Shown: positions 1-8,357, counted from the stretch's first letter. The stretch: DNA of 64,000 bases from Candidatus Apopatosoma intestinale (GCA_003524145.1 DODZ01000006.1:29660-93659); one strand, 5' to 3'. Program-made: numbers and translations. The notes: generated by a model not told the origin, from the sequence alone.

Positions 1-776
1 TGGTAGTTCATTCCCTCGCAAAATGGAAGCGCATGGCACTTGGCGTTTACTGCTTCCATGAGGGTGAAGGTCTCTATACGGATATGAATGCAATCCGCCG
101 TGATGAAGAGCTGGACAATCTTCATTCCATATATACCGACCAGTGGGACTGGGAGAAGATAATCACACCCGAAACAAGGACCGTCACTTATCTCAAAAAT
201 ACAGTGAAGGGGATAGTCGGGGCTATATGCGACACGCTTGATATGCTTAAGGTAAGATATCCGCAGATAACAGTCGAGCTTGAGCGTATCGTCAGCTTTG
301 TCACTACTCAGGAGCTGGAGGATATGTACCCCGACCTCACACCGAAGGAGAGGGAAAACGAATATCTTCGCAAGCATAAGACAGCATTTATCATGCAGAT
401 AGGCGACAAGCTGAAATCAGGCAAGCCGCACGACGGAAGAGCACCCGACTATGATGACTGGAAGCTCAACGGAGATATCCTCTTTTGGAATGATATTCTC
501 GGCTGTGCTTTTGAGATTTCTTCTATGGGTATACGCGTAGACCCCGAGGCAATGGACAGGCAGCTAAGTGCCGCAGGCGCGGACGACAGGAGAAAGCTTC
601 CTTTCCACAGTGCGCTTCTGGCAGGCAAGCTCCCGCTTACCATGGGCGGAGGCATAGGTCAGTCGCGTCTCTCCATGCTCCTGCTCGGTAAGGCGCATAT
701 AGGCGAGGTTCAGGTTTCGCTCTGGGATGATGAAACGAGAAAAATCTGCGCCGAAAACGGAATTATCCTGCTTTGA
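1..776 (+). CDS. asnA: Aspartate-ammonia ligase (asparagine synthetase A), 5' truncated
   Basis: AsnA makes asparagine from aspartate, ammonia and ATP in the cytoplasm. The open frame runs in from the left edge (codons start at base 3, reading [14 protein letters not shown]), so the N-terminal part lies outside the window; about 258 residues are present of a family length near 330-340. Class II aminoacyl-tRNA-synthetase-like signatures are visible: the segment [20 protein letters not shown] near the start, DQWDWEK, and the C-terminal [23 protein letters not shown], which matches motif 3 of this fold. A good terminator follows at 873-902, so the gene ends its transcript here. The identification is secure; only the start is missing. 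Confidence 0.95.
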   Translation, partial: VVHSLAKWKRMALGVYCFHEGEGLYTDMNAIRRDEELDNLHSIYTDQWDWEKIITPETRTVTYLKNTVKGIVGAICDTLDMLKVRYPQITVELERIVSFVTTQELEDMYPDLTPKERENEYLRKHKTAFIMQIGDKLKSGKPHDGRAPDYDDWKLNGDILFWNDILGCAFEISSMGIRVDPEAMDRQLSAAGADDRRKLPFHSALLAGKLPLTMGGGIGQSRLSMLLLGKAHIGEVQVSLWDDETRKICAENGIILL

Positions 777-872
777 TTTTTCCGATTTGTCAACTACTGC
801 AAAGGTTCCTTCGGCTGATAAGAGTCAAACGAAAACAGAAGCAAGGAAACACTGTTTGATTGATATATAAGA

Positions 873-902
873 AAGTCGGGCTGCAATCGCCCGACTTTTT
901 TG
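873..902 (+). terminator. Intrinsic terminator of asnA
   Basis: A 9-bp stem AAGTCGGGC (873-881) pairs with GCCCGACTT (889-897) across a 7-base loop and runs into T896-T902. Confidence 0.9.
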
Positions 903-918
903 CGATTTGGCAAAGATA

Positions 919-977
919 TTGACAAGCAACGTTTTTTAGTGTATAATAACACTGCGTTATACATAACCATTTGTTAT
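919..977 (+). promoter_or_regulatory. TetR operon promoter with twin-dyad operator
   Basis: TTGACA (919-924) and TATAAT (942-947) are separated by exactly 17 bases. Two copies of the dyad ATAAC-N5-GTTAT follow: 946-960 and 963-977, two bases apart. The first half-site overlaps the -10 element and the second dyad ends just before the Shine-Dalgarno sequence GGAGAG (981-986). This placement is what an autorepressing TetR protein would need; the binding itself is inferred. Confidence 0.75.
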
Positions 978-993
978 ATAGGAGAGAGAAAAT

Positions 994-1599
994 ATGCCGG
1001 CGATAAAAAAGGTTTCGAGAGAGGATATTATAGATGCGGCTGTGGAAGTTTTGCGCGAGGGGGGATTTTCCGCTGTGAATGCGAGAAGCGTGGCGCAGAA
1101 GCTCGGCTGTTCCACCCAGCCTATTTATTTTTCTTTTCAAAATATGTCTGAATTAAAGCTGGCGCTGACTGAACGCGCCATAGAAATGCACAAAAAGCGC
1201 GTAAGTGATTCTTTACGGGCATGCGAGGGGACAGACACCAGATACAGCAGCTACGGCATGGGATTTGTCAGATTTGCGGCTGAGGAAAAGCAGCTTTTCC
1301 GCTGGCTTTATATCGATGGCGGGCATACAAGCCCTTATAAGAGCGATGTGCTTTATGATGAGATAATCGATGTGATAGTCGAGGATTTCGGATACGACAG
1401 AAAAACCGCGGAAAAATTCCATCGCGATATGCTGTATTATTCTTACGGCTTGGCGATTCTTGCCAATATCGGGCATCTTGATCTTACGGACAATGAGCTT
1501 CGCGAAGCGTTTCGGCGCGAGTTCCGTGCGCTAAGTTCGCTTTACGGCAAGACGCCAAAATCTCCGGAATTTGCCATGAAAGCAGAGCTTACACTATGA
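994..1599 (+). CDS. TetR/AcrR family transcriptional regulator
   Basis: This 201-residue protein has the TetR layout: an N-terminal helix-turn-helix at about residues 8-55 (SREDIIDAAVEVLREGGFSA, then ARSVAQKLGCSTQPIYFSF) followed by an all-helical ligand-binding half. The ATG is preceded by GGAGAGAG at a normal distance. It is the first gene of a three-gene operon; its stop overlaps the next start as ATGA, and a Vat-type acetyltransferase follows. Family knowledge suggests it represses its own operon and is released by a small molecule, perhaps the antibiotic or metabolite handled by the acetyltransferase. Two perfect dyads over and just downstream of the -10 element (946-977) are its likely operators. 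The inducer is unknown. Confidence 0.9.
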   Translation: MPAIKKVSREDIIDAAVEVLREGGFSAVNARSVAQKLGCSTQPIYFSFQNMSELKLALTERAIEMHKKRVSDSLRACEGTDTRYSSYGMGFVRFAAEEKQLFRWLYIDGGHTSPYKSDVLYDEIIDVIVEDFGYDRKTAEKFHRDMLYYSYGLAILANIGHLDLTDNELREAFRREFRALSSLYGKTPKSPEFAMKAELTL

Positions 1600-2057
1600 A
1601 TCTGAAGCTGTCTTTTTCATGGGTGGGGCTTGTGATTTTTGCTCTCCCCATGCTCATCAATATCGCCTATGCGATTTTTCCGCCCGCAGGTGAAGCGGCG
1701 TCGGCTAAAAGTTCGGCGCGGTGGCTTGAGACTGTTGAGGGGGTCAGCCGAATCGCATATCTTATCGTGCTTACATTTCTCGTCGGCGAAAAACCGCTTG
1801 ATTTGAAAAGCGCATGGTTTTATATTTCCATAGCTTTTCTTGTGCTTTATTATATCGCGTGGATTCGCTATTTTGCGTGCGGGCGCGATACGGCACTCCT
1901 TGGAAAAGCGTTTCTTTTCGTGCCGATGCCGCTTGCTGTTTTTCCCGTGATGTATTTCCTCTGCGCCGCGATATGGATGCACAATCTTCCCGCAGCAATC
2001 GTAATGGTCATATTCGGCGCGGCGCATATAACCGTATCTGCTCGGTCGTTTCGGTGA
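1596..2057 (+). CDS. Small multi-pass membrane protein, unknown function
   Basis: A 153-residue protein translated by ATGA overlap with the TetR gene. I see about four to five hydrophobic segments: residues 8-27 (the first, ending AYAIFPP), 48-64, 72-90, 103-125 and 128-148. No catalytic or metal-binding motif stands out. The close coupling to the regulator and the acetyltransferase suggests all three respond to one signal. It could be a sensor partner, a small permease or a stress membrane protein. I do not recognise the family and assign no function. Confidence 0.75.
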   Translation: MNLKLSFSWVGLVIFALPMLINIAYAIFPPAGEAASAKSSARWLETVEGVSRIAYLIVLTFLVGEKPLDLKSAWFYISIAFLVLYYIAWIRYFACGRDTALLGKAFLFVPMPLAVFPVMYFLCAAIWMHNLPAAIVMVIFGAAHITVSARSFR

Positions 2058-2087
2058 TTTTTTTGATTCACGACAAGGAGAATTAAA

Positions 2088-2714
2088 ATGAATAAGATTT
2101 ATCCGCGCACGGGTGACAGGCAGATAGTATATCTGCGCGATGTCATCACAAACCCGAATATCGAGGTCGGCGAATACACCATATACAATGATTTCGTCCA
2201 TGACCCGCGGGATTTTGAAAAGAACAATGTGCTTTACCATTATCCGATAAACGGCGACAAGCTGAAAATAGGGAAGTTTTGCTCGATAGCATGCGGCGCA
2301 AAGTTTCTTTTCACAAGCGGAAATCATTCGATGAAGTCGCTCTCCACATATACATTTCCAATATTTTTTGACGAATGGGAGCTTGATAAAAAGGACATAT
2401 GCATGGCTTGGGACAACAAGGGAGATACCGTCATCGGAAACGATGTCTGGATAGGCTATGAAGCGGTCATTATGTCGGGCGTGAAGATAGGCGACGGAGC
2501 AATCATCGGTACGCGCGCCGTGGTGACAAAGGATGTGCCGCCTTATACAATCGTCGGCGGAGTGCCCGCAAAGCCGATACGAAAGCGTTTTGACGATGCG
2601 ACGATAGAAAAACTTGAAGCCATTTGCTGGTGGAATTGGGGCGAAGAAAAAATAAAGCGCAATATCGCGGCAATTCAGTCGGGAGATATCGCGGCTCTTG
2701 AAAATGCAAACTGA
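2088..2714 (+). CDS. Vat/CatB-type xenobiotic O-acetyltransferase (left-handed beta-helix)
   Basis: The 208-residue length and sequence match the xenobiotic acetyltransferases (streptogramin A acetyltransferase Vat and CatB-type chloramphenicol acetyltransferases), which move acetyl from acetyl-CoA to a hydroxyl of the drug. Hexapeptide-repeat segments are clear at about 60-75 ([13 protein letters not shown]) and 132-175 ([20 protein letters not shown], then [15 protein letters not shown]). The catalytic histidine should be H80 in TSGNHSM, equivalent in position to the Vat catalytic histidine. It is the last gene of the TetR operon, 30 bases after the membrane protein, with a strong terminator behind it. 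Drug resistance is an inference: many relatives of this fold act on other substrates. Confidence 0.88.
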   Translation: MNKIYPRTGDRQIVYLRDVITNPNIEVGEYTIYNDFVHDPRDFEKNNVLYHYPINGDKLKIGKFCSIACGAKFLFTSGNHSMKSLSTYTFPIFFDEWELDKKDICMAWDNKGDTVIGNDVWIGYEAVIMSGVKIGDGAIIGTRAVVTKDVPPYTIVGGVPAKPIRKRFDDATIEKLEAICWWNWGEEKIKRNIAAIQSGDIAALENAN

Positions 2715-2734
2715 TAAAAGCATGGCAGAATAAG

Positions 2735-2774
2735 ATAACCCTGCATAAGGCAATGTCGCCTTATGCAGGGTTAT
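2735..2774. terminator. Bidirectional terminator between the acetyltransferase and hydrogenase operons
   Basis: A perfect 17-bp stem (2735-2751 with 2758-2774) has a 6-base loop. T-rich sequence flanks it on both strands, so it can serve both converging transcripts. Confidence 0.88.
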
Positions 2775-2799
2775 TTTCATATAGTTTTATTCTGCTCGA

Positions 2800-4221
2800 T
2801 TATTTCAGAACAGAGATTGCATCCTTAATGGTTTTTTCAAGAGCCTCTTTGCCGTATTTATCCACCTCGGCTTTATTCTTTTCGCCATGGGTGAGACATC
2901 CCGCGCCGCCGATACATCCGCCGACGCACGCCATGCCCTCGATAAAGTTGGCTTGCAGTTTGCCTGCTTTCTTTTGCAGAAGAGCTATTCTGCATTGCTC
3001 TATTCCGTCACATGAACAGGGCTTCAAAACAAATTCGATATTCTGCTCTTTTAAGCCCTCAGCTACAGCATCGGCAAGTCCGCCGCAACGAGCAAAGATT
3101 CTGCCGAAGTATGAAGCATTGTCAAGCACGCCCTCTTCAAGCGTTGTGATATCGATTTCTTTACTGTCAAAGAGCGCCTGAAGCTCTTCAAATGTCAGAA
3201 CAGCATCAACATATGGCTTGACGCTCTCTTTCTGAACTTCCATTTTCTTTGCAGTGCAGGGACCGATGAACACCGTCTTGCAGTTTTCTTCATGCTCTTT
3301 CAGATATTTCGCTATCGTCGCCATAGGCGAGAGGTTATGTGAAACAAACTGTGCCAAATCGGGGAAGCTTTTCTCTATATAATCGACAAAGGCAGGGCAG
3401 CAGGAGCTTGTCAGAAATCCCTTTTCGGCAAGTTCCTTTGACTCGGCCTGTGCTACCATATCGGCACCGAGCGCTGCTTCAATAACCGTATGGAAGCCGA
3501 GTTTGCGCAGTCCGGTGATAACCTGACCGAGCTTGGCATAATTAAACTGGCTGGAGATAGAAGGCGCCACAATAGCGTATATTTTATAATTCTGATTGCC
3601 ATGGCTGCCCTTCAGCATATCTATAACATTCAGAATAAACGATTTATCACTGATGGCACCGAACGGACATGTATATACGCATGCGCCGCACGAAATGCAC
3701 TTGTCATTATTGATGCAAGCCTGCTTGTCCTCACCCATATAGATAGCCTTGACCTTGCAGGCAGTCTCGCAGGGGCGCTGATAGTTATGAATAGCACTGT
3801 AGGGGCAGACCTTGGAGCAGGCACCGCACTCCTTACACTTTGTCTTGTCGATATGTGCGACATGATTTTCATCAAACGAGATTGCACCGAAACGGCATAC
3901 ATCCTCACAACGGTGAGCAAGGCAACCGCGGCAGGCATTTGTAACTTCGTAGCCGCCCATAGGACATTCGTCACAGGCGATATCAATAACCTCTATGACA
4001 TTCGGATTTTTCTTATTTCCGCCCATGGCAAGCTTTACGCGCTCATTTACTATCGCTCTTTCCTTATAGACACAGCAACGCATTGTCGGAACCTTGCCGG
4101 GCACGATTGTCATCGGGATATCAAGCAGATTATCCTGCAGGGTATCTGCCCATGCCTGCTTTGCTACCTCGCGCAAGACTTTATACTTAAGGTGCTGTAC
4201 TTTTGTATCAAATTTTCTCAT
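2800..4221 (-). CDS. [FeFe] hydrogenase, group B-like, with N-terminal ferredoxin clusters
   Basis: This 473-residue protein carries the H-cluster domain that reduces protons to H2 or oxidises H2. Cysteine-rich segments lie at about 83-118 (CDECP..CRGCLAHRCEDVC), followed by two [4Fe-4S] motifs, CKECGACSKVCP (about 129-140) and CISCGACVYTCP (about 175-186). The three H-cluster motifs are TSSCCPAF (about 271-278), GPCTAKK (about 320-326) and MACVGGCIGG (about 430-439); they differ from the classic TSCCPxW, MPCxxK and MACPGGC, as in the less studied group B. The chosen ATG at 4221 has GGGAG six bases upstream. It is the last gene of the operon that also encodes a sensory hydrogenase and a PP2C-type phosphatase. 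Whether it evolves H2 in vivo is inferred. Confidence 0.9.
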   Translation of the reverse strand: MRKFDTKVQHLKYKVLREVAKQAWADTLQDNLLDIPMTIVPGKVPTMRCCVYKERAIVNERVKLAMGGNKKNPNVIEVIDIACDECPMGGYEVTNACRGCLAHRCEDVCRFGAISFDENHVAHIDKTKCKECGACSKVCPYSAIHNYQRPCETACKVKAIYMGEDKQACINNDKCISCGACVYTCPFGAISDKSFILNVIDMLKGSHGNQNYKIYAIVAPSISSQFNYAKLGQVITGLRKLGFHTVIEAALGADMVAQAESKELAEKGFLTSSCCPAFVDYIEKSFPDLAQFVSHNLSPMATIAKYLKEHEENCKTVFIGPCTAKKMEVQKESVKPYVDAVLTFEELQALFDSKEIDITTLEEGVLDNASYFGRIFARCGGLADAVAEGLKEQNIEFVLKPCSCDGIEQCRIALLQKKAGKLQANFIEGMACVGGCIGGAGCLTHGEKNKAEVDKYGKEALEKTIKDAISVLK

Positions 4222-4233
4222 AAACAACTCCCA

Positions 4234-5406
4234 TCAGAAATAGCTGACCTTTATATGCTTTCCCATTTGCTTGAGACAAGCGGACAACTCTTCCACAAGA
4301 TTCATTTTTATATTAAAGTTTATCGGCAGATCCGGATTCTGATGTGCCGGATTTACAGCGCGGCCGACATAGAAATTTATATCAGTCGCCTCTTCAAAAA
4401 GCATACGGCAGATAAGCGACGCGCCATCGTGTCCATAGCTCCATTTTTCATAGAGCTTATTTTCGCCTATTGCATCCTTGGCATATTCCACAACGCGGTT
4501 TACTGTGATGACGCCTTCCGTAACGAGGTCTACGCCTTCAATCTTTGCAATCGGAGGGATATCGGAACGCACGAAGCTTATATCCGCCTCAACCTTTTTG
4601 CCGAGATATTTTGCGGCGATTGACGATGTTGTGCCGCCGCAAACAATATGCTTGCCTTCCTTGGCGAAAAAAAGAGACATCATGCGGTTGCAGTCATCGC
4701 GGTCTCGCGGCGGACCGAAGAGAATATTCATCGGCACACGCTTACGTATTCTTATAACGCAGGCTGTGGCATCGTCGCCGGGGCGACCGCCGTAAAGCTT
4801 GTTCGCTTCATCTATGAGAATCGTCGACAGCGTTTTTGCCGTATAGCCGCCTGCCGCTGCCGCTTCCATAAATTCGATTATATCCTCGCGCTTCCATCCG
4901 AAGTTATATGCCAGTCCTATTCCGGCATGAGGACAACCATCGCTCATGGCTATAAATATATCGTCCTCCTGCAGCTTGATGACTGAACGATAAATTTTCT
5001 TGCCGCCGATGCTCATTTCCGTTTTGGGATAGTCGTAATTCTTGCCGTCACGAAGCAGAATAGTGAGAGGATTATCATATTGTATCAGCTCCATATCGCG
5101 GTTTTCGACGAGTCTCATAATGGTGAATGTGGAATATGCGACACCTCTCACGGAGCATATCGGAAGCGTCTGCGCGATGGTTTCGACACAGTCGGTAAGC
5201 GAAAGTCCTTCCGCTACCATTGTGGAGATGATTTTGCTCGTCAGAGTGGAAAGAATACTCGCCTTGACGCCGCTTCCGAGTCCGTCTGCCAACACTACGA
5301 CAGAGGAATCGTCATCCGGCTCAAGAATATCGACATGGTCTCCGCAAAGCTGCTCGCCTATATGGTTGATGCTTTTATAGCCGATATCGGCACAAAGATC
5401 ATTCAT
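4234..5406 (-). CDS. SpoIIE/PP2C-type serine phosphatase
   Basis: About 390 residues with a PP2C (SpoIIE-type) fold, which removes phosphate from Ser/Thr using two metal ions. Visible metal-site motifs are GDHVDILEPD near residue 22, VVLADGLGSG near 38, IAMSDGCPHAG near 155 and PGDDATACVIRI near 215. A C-terminal part of about 165 residues (from NILFGPP on) lies beyond the catalytic domain and I cannot name it; it contains VCGGTTSS and RSDIPP. The ATG at 5406 has AGAGAG eight bases upstream; a GTG at 5415 sits too close to it. The start overlaps the hydS stop by 8 bases, implying translational coupling. Known [FeFe] hydrogenase sensor loci pair HydS with such a phosphatase, so a signal relay from HydS is plausible. 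Confidence 0.85.
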   Translation of the reverse strand: MNDLCADIGYKSINHIGEQLCGDHVDILEPDDDSSVVVLADGLGSGVKASILSTLTSKIISTMVAEGLSLTDCVETIAQTLPICSVRGVAYSTFTIMRLVENRDMELIQYDNPLTILLRDGKNYDYPKTEMSIGGKKIYRSVIKLQEDDIFIAMSDGCPHAGIGLAYNFGWKREDIIEFMEAAAAGGYTAKTLSTILIDEANKLYGGRPGDDATACVIRIRKRVPMNILFGPPRDRDDCNRMMSLFFAKEGKHIVCGGTTSSIAAKYLGKKVEADISFVRSDIPPIAKIEGVDLVTEGVITVNRVVEYAKDAIGENKLYEKWSYGHDGASLICRMLFEEATDINFYVGRAVNPAHQNPDLPINFNIKMNLVEELSACLKQMGKHIKVSYF

Positions 5407-7075
5407 CGGAAACACTCTCTTTCAGCTTGGTAAGGGCAATCTTTGTTTCCGCGGCGGTTTCGCCGAGAAGCGATGCTATTTCCTGAACGATACGCATCTG
5501 CTTATCCACGACCTTATCCGCGGTTTCTACCGTCTGATTGCGCTGTTTCTCGCGCTTTTCACGCTCTTTTTCTTCATCGGTGACATCTCTCATGATGCAG
5601 AGAAGCATATGATATGTACCGTCGTAAATAACGGTCTCTTCCACGTATCTGTCATACTCGGCAAGGTATGTTCTGCGGTTGCGGATGCTCTGCTTGCTCT
5701 CGAGAACCTCGAGAAAAGGCTTCGGCTCCAGTATACGCACCACCTGATCACCGAGAATATCTGATGCGTGGCGTATATTGAGAATCTTCAGCGCGGCAGG
5801 ATTTATCTGCTGAACCTCCAGCGCGTCATTGACAACGATAAGTGCGTTCGGAGTATTGGAAACGATGCAGTCGGAGAAGCTCTCGGCTTTTTCCTTGAGA
5901 TAGGGCAGGCACATGGAGATTTCCGCCTTTCCGTGATAGATGGCTATTGCCTTTTCACGACAGGTATCATAACCGCAGGAACCGCAGTTAAGCTCATCCT
6001 CCGGTCGATTTTTGCCCATTTTTTTGAGAATTGCTTTGATTTCCTCTTCCGAGGGAATGCCGTTTCTGAGCCCGATAGGCTCAAAGCGCTTTTTAAGTTC
6101 AAGCATATCGGGCTGCTCGATATCGAAATCTTCTTTGCCGGCGTAGTCTGCAACAGACCGGTAATCGCCCACGGGAGAGCGGTGATATCTCTCCATGGCA
6201 GGTCCGCCGATACAGCTGCCTGCGCATGCAGACATCTCGATAAAGCATTTATGAACATTACCGCCCTCGATTTCCCTGAGTGCGGAAATGCAGTTTTCAA
6301 CGCCGTCTACGGCAAGATATGTATATCCGGGTGCATTCTGTGCCATCGTCTTGAGGATGCCTCCCGTTGTAGGAAAGAAGCGTGCGCGGCTATGCTCGGT
6401 TTCGTCCATATCGGGTTCAAGCTCGATATGCTCGGACTTCAGCCAAGTCGTTAGCTCTTCGTAAGCCAGCACGGCGTCCACAATGCCTTCATAATGGTCG
6501 GCTTCGTCCTTCTTTGCGACGCAAGGACCGATAAAAACGGTTTTTGCTTCCGGATTTTTCTTTTTTATCTCTGTGCAATGCGCCTGCATCGGTGACATTA
6601 TGTCGGCAAGGCAGGGAAGAAGCGATGGAAAATATTTCTGAATAAGAAGATTGATTGAGTGGCAGCATGATGATATGACAACATCATGGCAGTCCTCCTT
6701 TAGCATTCTTTCATATTCTGTTTTTACTATCGATGCGCCGATAGCAGTCTCCTCAGCGTCGGCAAAGCCGAGCTTTTTGAGCGCTTTTCTCATACCCTCA
6801 ATGCCTATGCCGGGATAATTTGCAATAAACGACGGAGCAAGGCTGGCATATACAGGCGATCCCGACTGGATAAGTACCTTGACCTTTTCGGTCTCGTCTA
6901 CAATCTGCTTGGCATTCTGCGGGCAGACGACAAGGCAATGACCGCAGAGAATACATTCGTTTCCGATGATATGAGCCTGATTTCCGGAGAAGCGAATGGA
7001 CTTTACAGGGCAGTGACGAATGCACTTATAGCAGTTTTTGCAATTTGATTTTTTCAGTGTCAGACATTCAGACAA
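5399..7075 (-). CDS. hydS: PAS-containing sensory [FeFe] hydrogenase (group C, HydS-like)
   Basis: This 558-residue protein resembles the putative H2-sensing HydS described in Ruminococcus albus and relatives. Order of parts: two [4Fe-4S] motifs at the N-terminus (CKNCYKCIRHCP, about 11-22, and CILCGHCLVVCP, about 40-51), an H-cluster domain (SSCCHS near 135, GPCVAKK near 183, SACAGSCIGG near 283), an extra cysteine set CGSCGYDTC with a later CLPY (about 365-395), a PAS domain (about 400-500) and a charged coiled coil to the end. The first H-cluster motif has His where catalytic enzymes have Pro. The start is TTG at 7075 with GGAGG seven bases upstream. It sits between two small [2Fe-2S] proteins and the phosphatase. 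Gas or redox sensing is inferred from family and layout. Confidence 0.9.
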   Translation of the reverse strand: MSECLTLKKSNCKNCYKCIRHCPVKSIRFSGNQAHIIGNECILCGHCLVVCPQNAKQIVDETEKVKVLIQSGSPVYASLAPSFIANYPGIGIEGMRKALKKLGFADAEETAIGASIVKTEYERMLKEDCHDVVISSCCHSINLLIQKYFPSLLPCLADIMSPMQAHCTEIKKKNPEAKTVFIGPCVAKKDEADHYEGIVDAVLAYEELTTWLKSEHIELEPDMDETEHSRARFFPTTGGILKTMAQNAPGYTYLAVDGVENCISALREIEGGNVHKCFIEMSACAGSCIGGPAMERYHRSPVGDYRSVADYAGKEDFDIEQPDMLELKKRFEPIGLRNGIPSEEEIKAILKKMGKNRPEDELNCGSCGYDTCREKAIAIYHGKAEISMCLPYLKEKAESFSDCIVSNTPNALIVVNDALEVQQINPAALKILNIRHASDILGDQVVRILEPKPFLEVLESKQSIRNRRTYLAEYDRYVEETVIYDGTYHMLLCIMRDVTDEEKEREKREKQRNQTVETADKVVDKQMRIVQEIASLLGETAAETKIALTKLKESVSDE

Positions 7076-7077
7076 GG

Positions 7078-7344
7078 TTATTCCTCCTTTGCTTTTTGAA
7101 CGGCGGGCATAATTGTCTTATCCCAAAATTCGCTGAAGCTCTCCGGCGTGATTCCGGTGAAAACTTCATCTCCGACAGTGACAGTAACGCCGATGCGGTT
7201 GCACCGACCTGAGCAGAACGCTCCTGTCAATACGATTTCATCTCCCAAATTGTTTTTTTCTATTTTTTCCTGAAGCAGCTCAACAATTCGCGGTGCGCCC
7301 TTGAGATGACATGAGCTGCCGACGCATACCTCGATAAATATCAT
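7078..7344 (-). CDS. Thioredoxin-like [2Fe-2S] ferredoxin (NuoE-like), copy 2
   Basis: An 88-residue protein with the four-cysteine pattern of the thioredoxin-fold [2Fe-2S] domain: CVGSSC (residues 7-12) and CSGRC (about 44-48). Full NuoE/HydC subunits are larger; this is just the cluster-binding domain. It is a diverged tandem copy of the gene immediately upstream and lies 2 bases before the hydS start codon, so it is certainly co-transcribed with it. Electron transfer to or from HydS or the hydrogenase is the reasonable role; a partner cannot be proven from sequence. Confidence 0.85.
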   Translation of the reverse strand: MIFIEVCVGSSCHLKGAPRIVELLQEKIEKNNLGDEIVLTGAFCSGRCNRIGVTVTVGDEVFTGITPESFSEFWDKTIMPAVQKAKEE

Positions 7345-7346
7345 GA

Positions 7347-7586
7347 TTATACCTTCGCTTTGATTTCTTTGTCAAAGAAATCCTTGACTGTTTCGGGTGT
7401 TACGGAGAAGAACTCGCCGTCAACCGTAACGCAGACGCCGAGCTGGCATTTGCCCATGCAGAATGTTCCGCCGAGCTCAACCTTATCGCCGAGTCCCGCC
7501 TCGCTTATATAGTACTGGAGTCCCTCCACTACCTGACGGGAACCTTTGATGTGACATGAGGAACCGATGCAAACTGTTACTTTCAT
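7347..7586 (-). CDS. Thioredoxin-like [2Fe-2S] ferredoxin (NuoE-like), copy 1
   Basis: A 79-residue paralogue of the following gene with CIGSSC (6-11) and CMGKC (about 43-47) plus a further cysteine in LGVCVTV. Both copies share the SSCHxKG signature right after the first cysteine pair and the VTPETVxxFFD-type C-terminus. The Shine-Dalgarno GGAAG lies upstream of the ATG. Two back-to-back copies in one operon suggest two redox partners or a heterodimer. Confidence 0.85.
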   Translation of the reverse strand: MKVTVCIGSSCHIKGSRQVVEGLQYYISEAGLGDKVELGGTFCMGKCQLGVCVTVDGEFFSVTPETVKDFFDKEIKAKV

Positions 7587-7607
7587 TTTAAAATCTTCCT
7601 TTCAATG

Positions 7608-8357
7608 TTATTCATAATCAACGACATTCACCCAGCTGTGGAGGAATTCGCGTTCTTTTTCGTTGCCTTTTACTGTCTGTGAAGCGGCGACTATCGGCAT
7701 CCACTTCTGAATATATTTCTTTTCTATACAGCTCTTTGCACAGAAAAGTTCGAGATATTTTTCGGCGCCGTTTATGTCGCCGTTCAGCCAGAAGAGCAGA
7801 TATGTTCTTGCCGCGTCTGCCGAACCGTTGCCCTGTGTCGCATGCGACCAGTCGAGGATATACGGCGCTCCGCCATCGGAAATGATGATATTTGACGGAT
7901 TGAAGTCGCCGTGGCAGAGCTTGCTGTGCTTCGGCATATCGTCGAGCCTTGTATAAAGCTCATAACGCGTTGTCGCGTCGAAATCCGTCTGCGAAATTTT
8001 TCTGCTCATCTTGTCGCGCAGCTTTGTGAGAAGAGGACAGCGCTTGGACTGAACTTCAATTTGCAGATTTACAAAAAATTCAAGATATTCGTCTTTCTTT
8101 TCGGGGTTCTCAAGCATAAGCTGCGAGAGAGTTTTCCCTTTGATATAGTCGGTGACAATAGTCCATTTGCCGTCCATAAGCGTCACCTCATGAACCTTCG
8201 GAATATTTAGCCCCGTTTCTTCGACTCTTGCCTGATTAAGTGCTTCGCTCAGAACATCGGCTTTGGAATACGACGCATCAAATACCTTCATGCAGAGATC
8301 GCCGTCGCGGTATACCGTCTTGTTGTTTCTGACCGCAATTATTCTATCGAGATTCAT
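7608..8357 (-). CDS. APH-like phosphotransferase (TIGR02172-type), hydrogenase operon
   Basis: A 249-residue protein-kinase-like phosphotransferase. The Brenner-type catalytic motif is HGDFNPSNII (about 149-158) and the metal-binding aspartate is in ILDWSHATQGN (about 167-177); an early Lys in LCMKVF probably holds ATP phosphate. This resembles the TIGR02172 paralogous family, whose substrates are not known to me; antibiotic resistance should not be assumed. AAGGAGG precedes the ATG. Only 21 bases separate it from the first [2Fe-2S] gene, so it heads the hydrogenase operon. A very similar second copy lies at 10771-11526. Confidence 0.85.
   Translation of the reverse strand: MNLDRIIAVRNNKTVYRDGDLCMKVFDASYSKADVLSEALNQARVEETGLNIPKVHEVTLMDGKWTIVTDYIKGKTLSQLMLENPEKKDEYLEFFVNLQIEVQSKRCPLLTKLRDKMSRKISQTDFDATTRYELYTRLDDMPKHSKLCHGDFNPSNIIISDGGAPYILDWSHATQGNGSADAARTYLLFWLNGDINGAEKYLELFCAKSCIEKKYIQKWMPIVAASQTVKGNEKEREFLHSWVNVVDYE

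Noticed and set aside
1617..2780. 387-codon open frame on the minus strand opposite the membrane protein and acetyltransferase genes
   Set aside because: It is antisense to two well supported genes, has no ribosome site, an unlikely Arg/Cys/His-rich composition, and crosses a terminator.
3490..4623. 377-codon plus-strand frame opposite the hydrogenase and phosphatase genes
   Set aside because: The protein has no recognisable motif and lies fully opposite two strongly conserved genes; it is a codon-bias shadow.
7608..8357. Aminoglycoside resistance gene
   Set aside because: The catalytic motifs fit the broad APH/choline-kinase fold, but the gene lies in a hydrogenase operon and resembles an uncharacterised paralogous family, so resistance is not supported.
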